Assembly (NCBI GenBank): GCA_028877005.1
Contig: JAGWPI010000342.1
Span: forward strand, 1-16,408
Direction: 5' to 3'
From: Bacteroidota bacterium
GTDB lineage: Bacteria > Bacteroidota > Bacteroidia > Chitinophagales > Chitinophagaceae
DNA: 16,408 bases
In this document: piece by piece, positions 6,429 to 14,215 of the stretch
Layout: each line of letters begins with the position of its first letter
Numbering within the stretch: the first letter of the stretch is position 1
Program-made: the position numbers and the translations under genes
The notes under the pieces: model-generated
Databases searched by the model: none
Told to the model about the DNA's origin: nothing
What the model saw: only the letters and a program-made list of their open reading frames with translations

Positions 6429-7565
6429 TTGAAAGTATCGCTTAATTTTTTACAAAAACTGGCTTATAGCCTCATTTGTATTTGCCTCATTATTGTGTTG
6501 TTGTATCATGCACAATCTTTTTTTATACCAATGGCCTTTGCCTGTTTATTTACTTTATTGCTAATTAGTCCTGCTAATATGTTTGAAAAATGGGGTGTTT
6601 CTCGTGGTATTAGTGCTTTATTGGCTGTACTATTGGCCGTTATATTGGTAGTGGTGGTATTTTATTTTATCTCTGCTCAAATCATCGGTTTTAAAAGCGA
6701 TTTACCAAAAGTTGCACAACAATTGTATGTTGCCCTAACAGATTTAGAAAATTGGGCTCAACAGCGTTTTCACATCAGCGACCGACATTTTAAAACCTTC
6801 CTGGATTCTATTACCTCACAATCTATGACCAATACTTCTGCTATTGTAGGCAGTACTTTTTCTACCCTATCTAATGTACTAGTGTATTTGGTGTTAATTC
6901 CTATTTATACTTTTTTATTGTTATTGTACCGCCATATTGTTGTGGGGTTTTTTATAAAAAGCTTCAGCAATGCACATGCGTTAAGGGTAATAGATGTGTT
7001 GCATCGTATTAGATTAATTATTAAAGACTATATTTTTGGTTTATTAATTGAGTTGTTTATTGTGGCCATTCTCAATTATATTGGCCTATTAATTTTAGGT
7101 GTACAATATGCTATTTTATTAGCAGTAGTAGCCGCTATTTTAAACCTTATTCCTTATCTGGGTATTTATACAGCCACTTTATTAAGCATGTTAATTACCT
7201 ACACCAACAATACCCCATCTGCTGTATTGGGTGTGGCCATTGTAATGATTGTTGTGCATTTAATAGACAGTAATATTTTGTTGCCTAAGGTTGTTGGTTC
7301 AAAAGTAAAAATTAATGCATTGGCTACCATTTTAGGTGTTGTGGTGGGCAGTTTATTATGGGGTATACCGGGTATGTTTTTAGCTTTACCCATTTTGGCC
7401 ATTTTAAAAATAATTTTTGACTCGGTAGAAAGCCTGCAACCTTGGGGTTATTTGTTGGGCGATGACAGCAGTAATGAAAAATCAACATCCAGTAAAAGAA
7501 AACATTTTTTTGCAAGATGGCTACAAAAAAACGCTGCAAACCGCGCCGTACAAAAGCCCCATTAA
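6429..7565 (+). CDS. AI-2E family transporter (polytopic permease)
   Basis: An inner-membrane protein of about 378 residues belonging to the AI-2E/PerM family. Members have been linked to autoinducer-2 export or to ion/proton antiport, and the true substrate of most is unknown. N-terminal hydrophobic helices are followed by a soluble stretch ('SDLPKVAQQLYVALTDLENWAQQRF'), then further helices including 'LVLIPIYTFLLLLYR', 'IKDYIFGLLIELFIVAILNYIGL' and the family block 'AAILNLIPYLGIYTATLLSML', and finally 'LPKVVGSKVKINALATILGVVVGSLLWGIPGMFLALP'. The tail is basic and serine-rich (about the last 40 residues). The start is uncertain because no ATG precedes the first helix. TTG codons at 6396 and 6429 are the options. 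I prefer 6429 because a -7-like TACCTTTAC lies between them (6407-6415). No luxS is seen here. Confidence 0.87.
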   Translation: MKVSLNFLQKLAYSLICICLIIVLLYHAQSFFIPMAFACLFTLLLISPANMFEKWGVSRGISALLAVLLAVILVVVVFYFISAQIIGFKSDLPKVAQQLYVALTDLENWAQQRFHISDRHFKTFLDSITSQSMTNTSAIVGSTFSTLSNVLVYLVLIPIYTFLLLLYRHIVVGFFIKSFSNAHALRVIDVLHRIRLIIKDYIFGLLIELFIVAILNYIGLLILGVQYAILLAVVAAILNLIPYLGIYTATLLSMLITYTNNTPSAVLGVAIVMIVVHLIDSNILLPKVVGSKVKINALATILGVVVGSLLWGIPGMFLALPILAILKIIFDSVESLQPWGYLLGDDSSNEKSTSSKRKHFFARWLQKNAANRAVQKPH

Positions 7566-7640
7566 ATTTTATGGGCTATATATTAAACGTTACGCATTGA
7601 ATACCGTCTGACCTAGCTGAACGATGTAACCCCTTTTTTT

Positions 7641-8546
7641 ATGCAACAATTAAAATCCGTTACCCTTTTTGCTTGTGTAATAATGATGAGTTGTCAGTGT
7701 CTGCTTGCGCAAAATAATTCAGATAGTACCCATTCTTATTGGAAGGCTTCTATGGATTACTTAAGTAATGCCGTGTACAATGGCCGGAAAGACTCAACTG
7801 CATTGCCTTACTTTACACCTTCTATAGGTTATTATCATAAATCGGGTTGGTACATTAGTGCCAGTGCTGCCTATGCTGCAGCTACCCATGAAAACAGGAT
7901 TGACTATTTTTCATTCGATGCCGGCTATAATTTTTCTATCAATAATTTTAGTGGAGATGTTAGAGCCAATAAAACTTTTTACAATGCACAAAGTACGGCC
8001 ATTAAAAGTGATATAAAAGGTGGCTTTGGTACTGATGTAAGTTATGATTTGCATGTTTTTCAGGTAGGCGCTAGTGCTGATGTAATTTTTGATAATAAAA
8101 CAGATTTTGCTTTTAATGCCAATATTGCGCATGCTTTTACTTGGGGACCCACACTGCAACAGTGGAGTATAACCCCAACCCTTGCTGCCAACTTTAGCAG
8201 TTTATACTTTTATGAAGGATATACCAACCGCAGAGTGGGTAAGGCAATTAAGAAAATTAATCCAAATGTGGTTACCGTAAAGGCCACTACCGTTGTGCCC
8301 AATCCCGGCATTACATTATTAGATTATGAAGCCTCACTTCCCCTTACCTATGATGCCAAAAAATGGGGCATAGCTTTTACGCCTACATATGCCATTCCGG
8401 TTAATAAAATTGAAACCACCACTACTGCTACGTATACCCTAAAAAACAGAACCACATATACTACCATTAATAATACCACCCCTGCTTCAGAGAAAAATTT
8501 ATCCAATACATTTTATGCAGAATTAACGGTGTACTTCAAGTTCTAA
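7641..8546 (+). CDS. Exported outer-membrane beta-barrel-like protein, unknown function
   Basis: A 301-residue protein with a signal peptide (MQQLKSVTLFACVIMMSCQCLLAQ, residues 1-24) whose mature part alternates polar and aromatic residues in short strands and ends in 'AELTVYFKF'. A terminal Phe after an amphipathic strand is the usual signature of outer-membrane barrels recognised by the Bam machinery. Strand-like segments such as 'GWYISASAAYAAA', 'FSFDAGYNFSI', 'SYDLHVFQVGASADVIF' and 'KWGIAFTPTYAIPV' support eight or more strands. The region from about 190 to 220 is lysine-rich and may be a loop. I do not recognise a functional family. The gene follows the AI-2E permease gene by 75 bases on the same strand and ends 59 bases from the convergent nfu gene. 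Confidence 0.78.
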   Translation: MQQLKSVTLFACVIMMSCQCLLAQNNSDSTHSYWKASMDYLSNAVYNGRKDSTALPYFTPSIGYYHKSGWYISASAAYAAATHENRIDYFSFDAGYNFSINNFSGDVRANKTFYNAQSTAIKSDIKGGFGTDVSYDLHVFQVGASADVIFDNKTDFAFNANIAHAFTWGPTLQQWSITPTLAANFSSLYFYEGYTNRRVGKAIKKINPNVVTVKATTVVPNPGITLLDYEASLPLTYDAKKWGIAFTPTYAIPVNKIETTTTATYTLKNRTTYTTINNTTPASEKNLSNTFYAELTVYFKF

Positions 8547-8556
8547 ACATAAAAAA

Positions 8557-8584
8557 CCCTTCTCCAAAAAAATTGGGAGAAGGG
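8557..8584 (-). terminator. Rho-independent terminator for the nfu transcript
   Basis: A perfect 9-bp stem, CCCTTCTCC (8557-8565) and GGAGAAGGG (8576-8584), encloses a 10-base loop. On the minus strand it is followed by a run of six T (8556-8551), the classic intrinsic terminator shape. On the plus strand it is followed by AAAACT with no T-run, so it should end the nfu message well and the barrel-protein message poorly. Confidence 0.8.
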
Positions 8585-8605
8585 AAAACTATCAAAAATG
8601 AAAAA

Positions 8606-9205
8606 CTATTCCGCTTCTGCTACTACTTCTTTTACTTCAGGAATCATACGTTTCATCATGCCTTCAATGCCGGCTTTTAAGGTTATCATAGAAGAAGGAC
8701 ATCCGCTGCAACTGCCTTGCAACATCAGATTTACAATGCCTTCTTTATAACTCCTGAATTGAATGGCACCACCATCCATTTCTACAGCAGGCTTTACATA
8801 ATTTTCTAATAATTCTTTAATTCGCTTTACTACATCATCATCATCTGCTGCTACGGTATTGCCCGATTCTTGCTTTATTTGTGCTACTTCTTCTTCATTT
8901 ATAACGGGGCCCCCATTTTCTAAGTAGTCTTTTAAAAACTGTTTAATGGTCGGAATTACATCTTGCCAATCGCCGGTATCGGGGGTTTTGGTAAGGGTTA
9001 CAAAATTACTGGCAATAAAAACGCTTTTTATAAAAGGAAAACTAAATAATTCTTTGGCTAAAGGTGAGGGGCCTGCACTGCGTTCATCCTGAAAGTCAAT
9101 GCTTTTACCGGGATACAATAACTTATTCGCCACAAACTTCATGGTTTCCGGATTGGGCGTCATTTCAGTATAGATACTTACAATGGTGTTGCCTGTTTTT
9201 ATCAT
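8606..9205 (-). CDS. Nfu-type Fe-S cluster scaffold/carrier (Nfu_N + NifU C-terminal domain)
   Basis: A 199-residue cytoplasmic protein with the two-domain layout of mitochondrial NFU1. The N-terminal Nfu_N domain ('TEMTPNPETMKFVAN...' to 'FIKSVFIASNFVTLTK', about residues 14-75) is joined by an acidic linker (VAADDDDVVKR) to the NifU C-terminal domain ('VKPAVEMDGGAIQFRSYKEGIVNLMLQGSC'). The CxxC pair is Cys166 and Cys169. The conserved 'MDGG' and 'GSCSGCPSS' are intact, so it should bind and pass on a [4Fe-4S] cluster to target enzymes. The open frame begins with TTG (9214); the ATG at 9205 is the better start. It appears to be monocistronic, with a TAATTTTG box upstream and a strong hairpin terminator 21 bases after the stop. 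Confidence 0.92.
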   Translation of the reverse strand: MIKTGNTIVSIYTEMTPNPETMKFVANKLLYPGKSIDFQDERSAGPSPLAKELFSFPFIKSVFIASNFVTLTKTPDTGDWQDVIPTIKQFLKDYLENGGPVINEEEVAQIKQESGNTVAADDDDVVKRIKELLENYVKPAVEMDGGAIQFRSYKEGIVNLMLQGSCSGCPSSMITLKAGIEGMMKRMIPEVKEVVAEAE

Positions 9206-9228
9206 AAAGAACAATTTATTACTTCAAT

Positions 9229-9238
9229 GGCAAAATTA
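9229..9238 (-). promoter_or_regulatory. Candidate -7 box before nfu
   Basis: On the minus strand the sequence reads TAATTTTGCC, an exact TAnnTTTG, about 24 bases before the nfu ATG. A second partial box (TATTTGCG) lies just upstream of it. No TTG sits at the usual 17-23 base distance, so only the -7 part is supported. Confidence 0.4.
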
Positions 9239-9299
9239 CGCAAATACCGCCGAATGCTGTGCCCTAACGTAAACAAGGTGGTTTTTTTTCGGTTTTCGT

Positions 9300-9329
9300 A
9301 AGCGCTGCTGCAAATTGTTGAAAGCGCTT
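9300..9329. repeat. Short inverted repeat in the nfu/oxidoreductase gap
   Basis: AAGCGCT (9300-9306) and its exact complement AGCGCTT (9323-9329) flank 16 bases, giving a possible 7-bp hairpin. A TTTT run follows only on the plus strand, where no gene lies upstream to be terminated. It could be a weak terminator or an operator for nfu, but nothing decides between these. The rest of the 210-base gap (9206-9415) shows no gene; it holds a run of eight T (9282-9289). Confidence 0.35.
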
Positions 9330-9415
9330 TTAGGTATTTATGTGTACTAATATAAGTGCTTTCTAATGTGTAATAGGCTGCTTATTTTGTTGGCCTGATG
9401 TTCATTTTCTTCCAT

Positions 9416-10423
9416 CTATTCACCGTTACTCACCCACAACAGTTTACCTGATAAATGACCTTTACTATATGCTTCTAGTGCTTCTTTAAATTGGGCAAAA
9501 GTATATGTGGCGGCTACCGGCATTTGAAAGGATGTTTCTTGTAATGCCGCTATTAAGTCTGCATACATGTGTTGTTTTTGTATTGGTGTAATAGACTGCA
9601 ACCAGGCATCTACCCCAAAACCTTGTAGGGTAATGTTGTTGAAAATAAGTGTAGCATTTTGAAATTGTACGGGATTTTTGTCTAGCAAGCCATATAAAAT
9701 TACCCGACCAAAAGGCGCAACCTGACTCAATAGAACGGTTAGTAAGTTTCCCCCAACCGCATCCAATAGTGCATGCACGCCTTTTTGATGCGTAATTGTT
9801 TGTATATCGGCGGCAAGGGTAGGGGAATCAGATAATAAAACAGCAGCAGCCCCCAAAGCTTGTAAACTTTCTATTTCCGCCGCATTTCTTACCACCGCAA
9901 TACATGGCAGCCGGCGCGAGTGTGCCAATTGAATGGTTATTTTGGCCACAGCAGAATTACCGGCGGTTAACAGTAACCAGTCACCGGGCTTTACATGGGC
10001 TTCTGCTAATAAAGCATATGCAGTAACAGGGTTTAATGCCATTTGTGCTCCTTTTTCTATAGGGAAATCTGCTGGTAGGGGTATTAATTTTTCTTCCGGA
10101 ATAATTGCATATTCTGCCCAAATGTTTTTATGCCGAAAGGCAACAAGGGTATGCAGAGGCAAGGTAACATGCTCGCCAATTTTATCAATTATACCAACCC
10201 CTTCTAATCCGGCTATTTGTGGCAAAATGGGGGGCATTCTATATTTTCCTGCCATAAATAGCATATCAGCAGGCTGAATAGTACTTGCCATTATTTTTAT
10301 CCGTGCCTCGCCCTTTCCGGGCTCAGGAATGGGCAAATGGGTTAATTGTAAAACTTCATTGGCAATACCGGTATTGTTAAATACAAGTGCTTGCATTGTA
10401 TTGGTTAATGGAGACAATTGCAT
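9416..10423 (-). CDS. MDR-superfamily zinc-independent oxidoreductase (quinone/enoyl reductase-like)
   Basis: A 335-residue medium-chain dehydrogenase/reductase that probably uses NADPH in the cytoplasm. The GroES-like N-terminal domain holds 'EARIKIMASTIQPADM' and 'GLEGVG'. The Rossmann domain has 'PVTAYALL', then 'LTAGNSAVAKITIQLA' and 'DAVGG'. The four-cysteine structural zinc loop of alcohol dehydrogenases is missing, so it belongs with the zinc-free quinone reductase and enoyl thioester reductase branch. 'QPADMLFMAGKY' puts Tyr61 where the catalytic Tyr of mitochondrial-type enoyl reductases (MECR/ETR) lies, and 'GNSAVAK' resembles their 'SNSGVGQ' turn. A fatty-acid or quinone substrate is possible, but neither is proven. 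ATG 10423 is used; the ATG at 10396 ('MQALVF') fits the family start equally well. It lies 61 bases after uvrD and may be on its transcript. Confidence 0.82.
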   Translation of the reverse strand: MQLSPLTNTMQALVFNNTGIANEVLQLTHLPIPEPGKGEARIKIMASTIQPADMLFMAGKYRMPPILPQIAGLEGVGIIDKIGEHVTLPLHTLVAFRHKNIWAEYAIIPEEKLIPLPADFPIEKGAQMALNPVTAYALLAEAHVKPGDWLLLTAGNSAVAKITIQLAHSRRLPCIAVVRNAAEIESLQALGAAAVLLSDSPTLAADIQTITHQKGVHALLDAVGGNLLTVLLSQVAPFGRVILYGLLDKNPVQFQNATLIFNNITLQGFGVDAWLQSITPIQKQHMYADLIAALQETSFQMPVAATYTFAQFKEALEAYSKGHLSGKLLWVSNGE

Positions 10424-10484
10424 AAAATTAAACCGCTGCTTTTATGGGTACAGAAACAACATTTAAACATATTATGGCATTTTT

Positions 10485-12851
10485 TTAAACCTGTACAATT
10501 CTAATTTTGGCATAATTGAGCATAATTTTCTTTTCGCCATTGTGCTCAAACTGAATGGTAGCAATAGGATTATGGGCTCCCCCCTCTATTTTGATAATTT
10601 TGCCAAACCCAAATTTTTGATGCTCTACCGTTTGGCCTGCTTCCATATTCGATGGGTCATCCGGTTCAAAATTAGTAGACGGCACATGTGCGGCCACTTT
10701 GGGTGCAGGTGGGGTAACGGGCATATATGCCGGTTTGGTAGGCTGCTTTTTAGAAGGTGGTGGTCCGTATTTTTTTTCTGCGGCATCATTATCACTATAC
10801 CCCATACCCCTTTGCATTCGCTGAAAAGCATTGCCATTATTAAAGCTATTACCTGCATTGTTGCGGGCACCGCCACCGGCATAACTTTTATCTAATAATG
10901 ATTCGGGCATTTCTTCCAAAAAGCGGCTAGGCTCATTTTGCACCAAATTACCAAACCTATACCTTGCATTAGCATAGCTTAACCAAAGTTTTTCTTTGGC
11001 TCTGGTAACTGCTACATAAAATAAGCGCCTTTCTTCTTCCAGCTCTTCTCTCGAATTAATACTCATAGCATTGGGAAATAAGGTTTCTTCAATTCCCCCT
11101 ACAAATACGCATTTAAACTCTAATCCTTTGGCAGCATGTATAGTCATTAGTTTTACTGAATCGGCATCGGGATCGGTATCTTTATCGGCATCGGTTAATA
11201 AAGTTATTTGCTGTAAATAACTGCCTAACGATTTATCTACCATTTCCCCATCTTCATTATCGGGCATCTCCGTCCATTCTTTAATGGAGTTCATTAACTC
11301 TTGTACGTTTTCATAGCGGGCAAGGCCTTCTGTTGTTTTATCATTAAACAACTCTTTTACCAGGTTGGTGTGTTTTCCTACTTGTACGGCTACATCATAT
11401 GCATTATGGTTACCCATTAATGTTTGAAAATAGCGTATCATGGTTACAAAATTTTGAATGGCTTCTAAAGTAGCTCCTTTAAAGCCATGTATACCGGCCA
11501 TCTGAAACACTTCAAACAAAGTGGTGTTTTTTTCATTGGCAATAATCACCGCTTTTTCTATAGTGGTTTTACCAATGCCTCTTACTGGATAGTTAATAAT
11601 TCTTTTCAATGCTTCTTCATCACGGGTATTTACAATTACACGCAGATAAGCAATGTAGTCTTTTACTTCTTTGCGTTGGTAAAAGCTAAGGCCACCATAA
11701 ATTTTATAGGGTATTCCCATACGGCGCAGGCTTTCCTCAAACGAGCGGCTTTGCGCATTGGTACGATATAATATGGCAAAATCTTTATTATCATAATGGT
11801 TGCGCAACTTTTGCTCTTGTATGGTATCGGCCACAAACTTGCCCTCTTCATTATCTGTCATGGTTCGCACCAGTTTAATTTTTTCGCCAATGGCATTTTC
11901 TGTCCATAACAATTTGGGAATTTGTCCTTTATTGTTTTTTATAACCTCATTGGCTACTTTAATTATGGTATCGGTACTGCGGTAGTTTTGTTCTAATTTC
12001 ACCAGTTTTACATCATCATAATCTTTTTGAAACTGCAATATATTTTCAATAGTGGCGCCCCTAAAGCTATAAATGCTTTGGGCATCATCGCCAACCACAC
12101 AAATATTTTCATGAACTGCGGCCAGTAGTTTGGTAATTTGGTATTGTACGGGATTGGTATCCTGATACTCATCAATCAAAATATATTTAAATTTATTTTG
12201 GTATTTATATAAGGCCTCATTGTGGGTTTTTAATAACTCATACATTTTCAATAATAGGTCATCAAAATCCATAGCGCCGTTTTTAAAACATCTGGCGGCA
12301 TAGGCGGCATATACTTGTGCAATAGCCGGGCGGTTGGCACGCATGTCTTCTTGCTGTATATAATAATCGGTGGCATATTCTGCCGGACCAACCAAAGCAT
12401 TTTTGGCCGATGAAATACGGTTATGTACAATATTGGGTTTGTAGTGCTTGTCGTCTAAATTTAGTTCATTAATCACCGTTTTTAATACAGAACGGCTATC
12501 ATCTGTATCATAAATGGTAAAGTTTGCGGGGTAACCCAGCCGATGGGCTTCACCACGTAAAATTCGGGCAAACACACTATGAAAAGTGCCAATGTATAAA
12601 TTGCGGGCATCTTTATTTCCTAAAATTTTCTCTACCCGCTCTTTCATTTCTTGGGCAGCCTTATTGGTAAAGGTTAACGCTAGTATATTAAAAGCATCTA
12701 CCCCATTGGCCATTAAATGTGCAATACGGGTGGTTAATACTTTGGTTTTTCCGCTGCCGGCTCCGGCAATAATTAAAAGGGGGCCTTTTATGGTGGTTAC
12801 CGCTTCCCGTTGCGGTTCATTTAATCCATTTAAATAATTGGGCTGTGTCAT
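10485..12851 (-). CDS. UvrD/PcrA-type ATP-dependent DNA helicase
   Basis: A 788-residue superfamily 1A 3'-5' helicase for nucleotide-excision repair, mismatch repair and clearing of proteins from DNA. All motifs are present in order: Q-motif 'LNEPQREAV' (10-18), Walker A 'AGAGSGKT' (29-36), 'LALTFTNKAA' (Ia), 'DEYQDT' (II), 'VGDDAQSIYSFRGA' (III), 'LEQNYRST' (IV), 'LMTIHAAKGLEF' (V) and 'RRLFYVAVTRAKEKL' (VI). A low-complexity linker rich in Asn, Gly and Pro (about 657-736) leads to a C-terminal Tudor-like module ('GQTVEHQKFGFGKI...', about 737-788), as in PcrA where it contacts RNA polymerase. The ATG at 12851 begins 'MTQPNYLNGLN', the expected start. Bacteroidota often carry one such gene called uvrD or pcrA; I do not choose between the names. 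Confidence 0.95.
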   Translation of the reverse strand: MTQPNYLNGLNEPQREAVTTIKGPLLIIAGAGSGKTKVLTTRIAHLMANGVDAFNILALTFTNKAAQEMKERVEKILGNKDARNLYIGTFHSVFARILRGEAHRLGYPANFTIYDTDDSRSVLKTVINELNLDDKHYKPNIVHNRISSAKNALVGPAEYATDYYIQQEDMRANRPAIAQVYAAYAARCFKNGAMDFDDLLLKMYELLKTHNEALYKYQNKFKYILIDEYQDTNPVQYQITKLLAAVHENICVVGDDAQSIYSFRGATIENILQFQKDYDDVKLVKLEQNYRSTDTIIKVANEVIKNNKGQIPKLLWTENAIGEKIKLVRTMTDNEEGKFVADTIQEQKLRNHYDNKDFAILYRTNAQSRSFEESLRRMGIPYKIYGGLSFYQRKEVKDYIAYLRVIVNTRDEEALKRIINYPVRGIGKTTIEKAVIIANEKNTTLFEVFQMAGIHGFKGATLEAIQNFVTMIRYFQTLMGNHNAYDVAVQVGKHTNLVKELFNDKTTEGLARYENVQELMNSIKEWTEMPDNEDGEMVDKSLGSYLQQITLLTDADKDTDPDADSVKLMTIHAAKGLEFKCVFVGGIEETLFPNAMSINSREELEEERRLFYVAVTRAKEKLWLSYANARYRFGNLVQNEPSRFLEEMPESLLDKSYAGGGARNNAGNSFNNGNAFQRMQRGMGYSDNDAAEKKYGPPPSKKQPTKPAYMPVTPPAPKVAAHVPSTNFEPDDPSNMEAGQTVEHQKFGFGKIIKIEGGAHNPIATIQFEHNGEKKIMLNYAKIRIVQV

Positions 12852-12924
12852 GCTGCTTGCTTCGGCTATTTTAAAAGCCTGTTTATGGTATGTTTCTAAT
12901 TTTTTTGTAGACAGATTGGCCGCA

Positions 12925-12952
12925 CAAATTTAGGCAGTATTCTGCGCTGCAA
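12925..12952 (-). promoter_or_regulatory. Candidate Bacteroidota-type promoter of uvrD
   Basis: On the minus strand TTG (12952-12950) is followed by 17 bases and TAAATTTG (12932-12925), an exact TAnnTTTG, leaving a leader of about 67 bases before the uvrD ATG. A second overlapping candidate lies just upstream: TTTG (12978-12975), 18 bases, TATCTTGC (12956-12949). The two may be alternatives. Confidence 0.55.
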
Positions 12953-13021
12953 GATAACGGCTCTCTACGGTATTCAAATAATATGTGCATATTCTTTCCG
13001 GTAAAAAAATTCAACATACTG

Positions 13022-13057
13022 TTGGCCATTCAAATAAATCATTTATTGTACCTTGCC
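13022..13057 (+). promoter_or_regulatory. Candidate promoter of glucokinase
   Basis: TTG (13022-13024), 24 bases, then TACCTTGCC (13049-13057), close to TAnnTTTG and one base from the TATCTTGCC boxes upstream of mtgA and osmC. The spacer is one longer than the usual range. The ATG follows eight bases later, so the leader would be only a few bases. The 213-base gap between the divergent uvrD and glk genes holds this and the uvrD promoter; I see no gene in it. Confidence 0.4.
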
Positions 13058-13064
13058 CTCCATT

Positions 13065-14108
13065 ATGAAGCCTTCTATCTATCTTCCGATTGCCTTTCCC
13101 TTTTTGGCATCCGCTCCTGATAATATTTTGGTATTAGCCGGCGATATTGGTGGCACTAAAGCCAATATTGCTTTATTTAAAGTAAATGGCCAAGGTTTTA
13201 CTACCGTTAAAGAAGAGCGGTATGTTAGTAAGGATTATCCTTCTTTTCAGGAAATTTTGACCAAATTTTTAAAAGACCAACCATTACCTGAGCGTATTTG
13301 CCTTTCTGTTGCGGGCCCTATTATTGAAGGCTCTGTAAAGTTTACTAATTTAAGTTGGGAAATTAATGGAAAAGATATCAGTTCACAAATGCACAACTGC
13401 CCTGTGGCTATTTTAAACGATTTGGAAGCTACTGCTTACGGATTGGCTGCTGTGCCCCCTGAAGAATGCTTTATTTTACACAAGGGTAAAAACGAAACCC
13501 CGGGCAATATTGGTATTTTGGCGGCTGGTACCGGATTGGGTGAAGCGGGTATGTATTTTGACGGCCAAGCCTATCATCCTTTTGCTACCGAAGGCGGACA
13601 CTGTGATTTTGCCCCACGTACCTATCAGGATATTGCTTTGATGCACTTTTTAATGGAAAAATATTCCCACGTTAGCTGGGAGCGCTTACTGAGCGGTGGT
13701 GGTATTGAGAATATTTGGGATTTTTTGGTGCTGAAAGAGGGTAAAAAATGCCCATCTGCTGTTTTATCTGCTATTGATGTGGCCAATGATAAAGCCGCTG
13801 CTATTAGCAAAGCGGCCCAAGATGGTGTTTGCCCGGTATGTATAGAAACTTTGCAATTGTTTAATCGATACTTATCTATTGAGGCAGCCAACTTAATCTT
13901 GAAATACAAAGCCACCGGCGGGTTGTTTTTAGCAGGAGGAATTGCCCCTAAGGTGCGTGCTTTATTAGATGCTACTGTTTGGGAAGAAACTTTTGAAAAC
14001 AGTGGCCGAATGCGTCAGCTACTGGCCGAGGTTAGCGTGTATGTACTACTAAACCAACGTGCCCCCTTATTGGGCGCCGGCTACTATGCCTGGTTGGGTA
14101 TACAATGA
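13065..14108 (+). CDS. glk: Glucokinase (Glk family)
   Basis: A 347-residue cytoplasmic sugar kinase that phosphorylates glucose to glucose-6-phosphate. It belongs to the Glk (PF02685) type rather than the ROK type. The phosphate-1 motif 'GDIGGTKANIALF' starts at Gly26. 'LSVAGPI' and 'FTNLSWEI' lead to 'NDLEATAYG' with Asp119 as the presumed catalytic base. 'AAGTGLGEAG' and 'EGGHCDFAP' (176-184) line the sugar site, followed by 'ERLLSGGGIENI' and 'GGLFLAGGIAPK' near the C-terminus. The open frame begins at a TTG (13053), but the ATG at 13065 is preferred. Even so, about 20 residues precede the usual family start (compare E. coli MTKYALVGDVGGT), and there is no later ATG before the motif. It is divergent from uvrD and 107 bases before the L,D-transpeptidase gene. 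Confidence 0.93.
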   Translation: MKPSIYLPIAFPFLASAPDNILVLAGDIGGTKANIALFKVNGQGFTTVKEERYVSKDYPSFQEILTKFLKDQPLPERICLSVAGPIIEGSVKFTNLSWEINGKDISSQMHNCPVAILNDLEATAYGLAAVPPEECFILHKGKNETPGNIGILAAGTGLGEAGMYFDGQAYHPFATEGGHCDFAPRTYQDIALMHFLMEKYSHVSWERLLSGGGIENIWDFLVLKEGKKCPSAVLSAIDVANDKAAAISKAAQDGVCPVCIETLQLFNRYLSIEAANLILKYKATGGLFLAGGIAPKVRALLDATVWEETFENSGRMRQLLAEVSVYVLLNQRAPLLGAGYYAWLGIQ

Positions 14109-14215
14109 TTTAGTATGATTGAGGTGTTAATGAAAAGTTAATAAATTTCACATGTCTCCCTACTTTTTACTGAATTAAAGTAGTTTGCAGCCCTCTTGAA
14201 ATTTATTTGTGTAGT

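Noticed and set aside
6429..7565. Quorum-sensing (AI-2) export system
   Set aside because: The family name comes from one early assignment; no luxS or other signalling gene is present, so I claim only a permease of unknown substrate.
7589..7630. Small structured RNA or tRNA-like fold between the permease and barrel genes
   Set aside because: Only GTTAC/GTAAC pair (5 bp) with a long loop, and no cloverleaf or conserved T-arm is found. The T-run after it (7634-7640) could make a weak terminator but the stem is too short to claim.
13625..13915. Minus-strand ORF of 96 codons inside glk
   Set aside because: No recognisable features, and the plus strand encodes conserved glucokinase motifs throughout.
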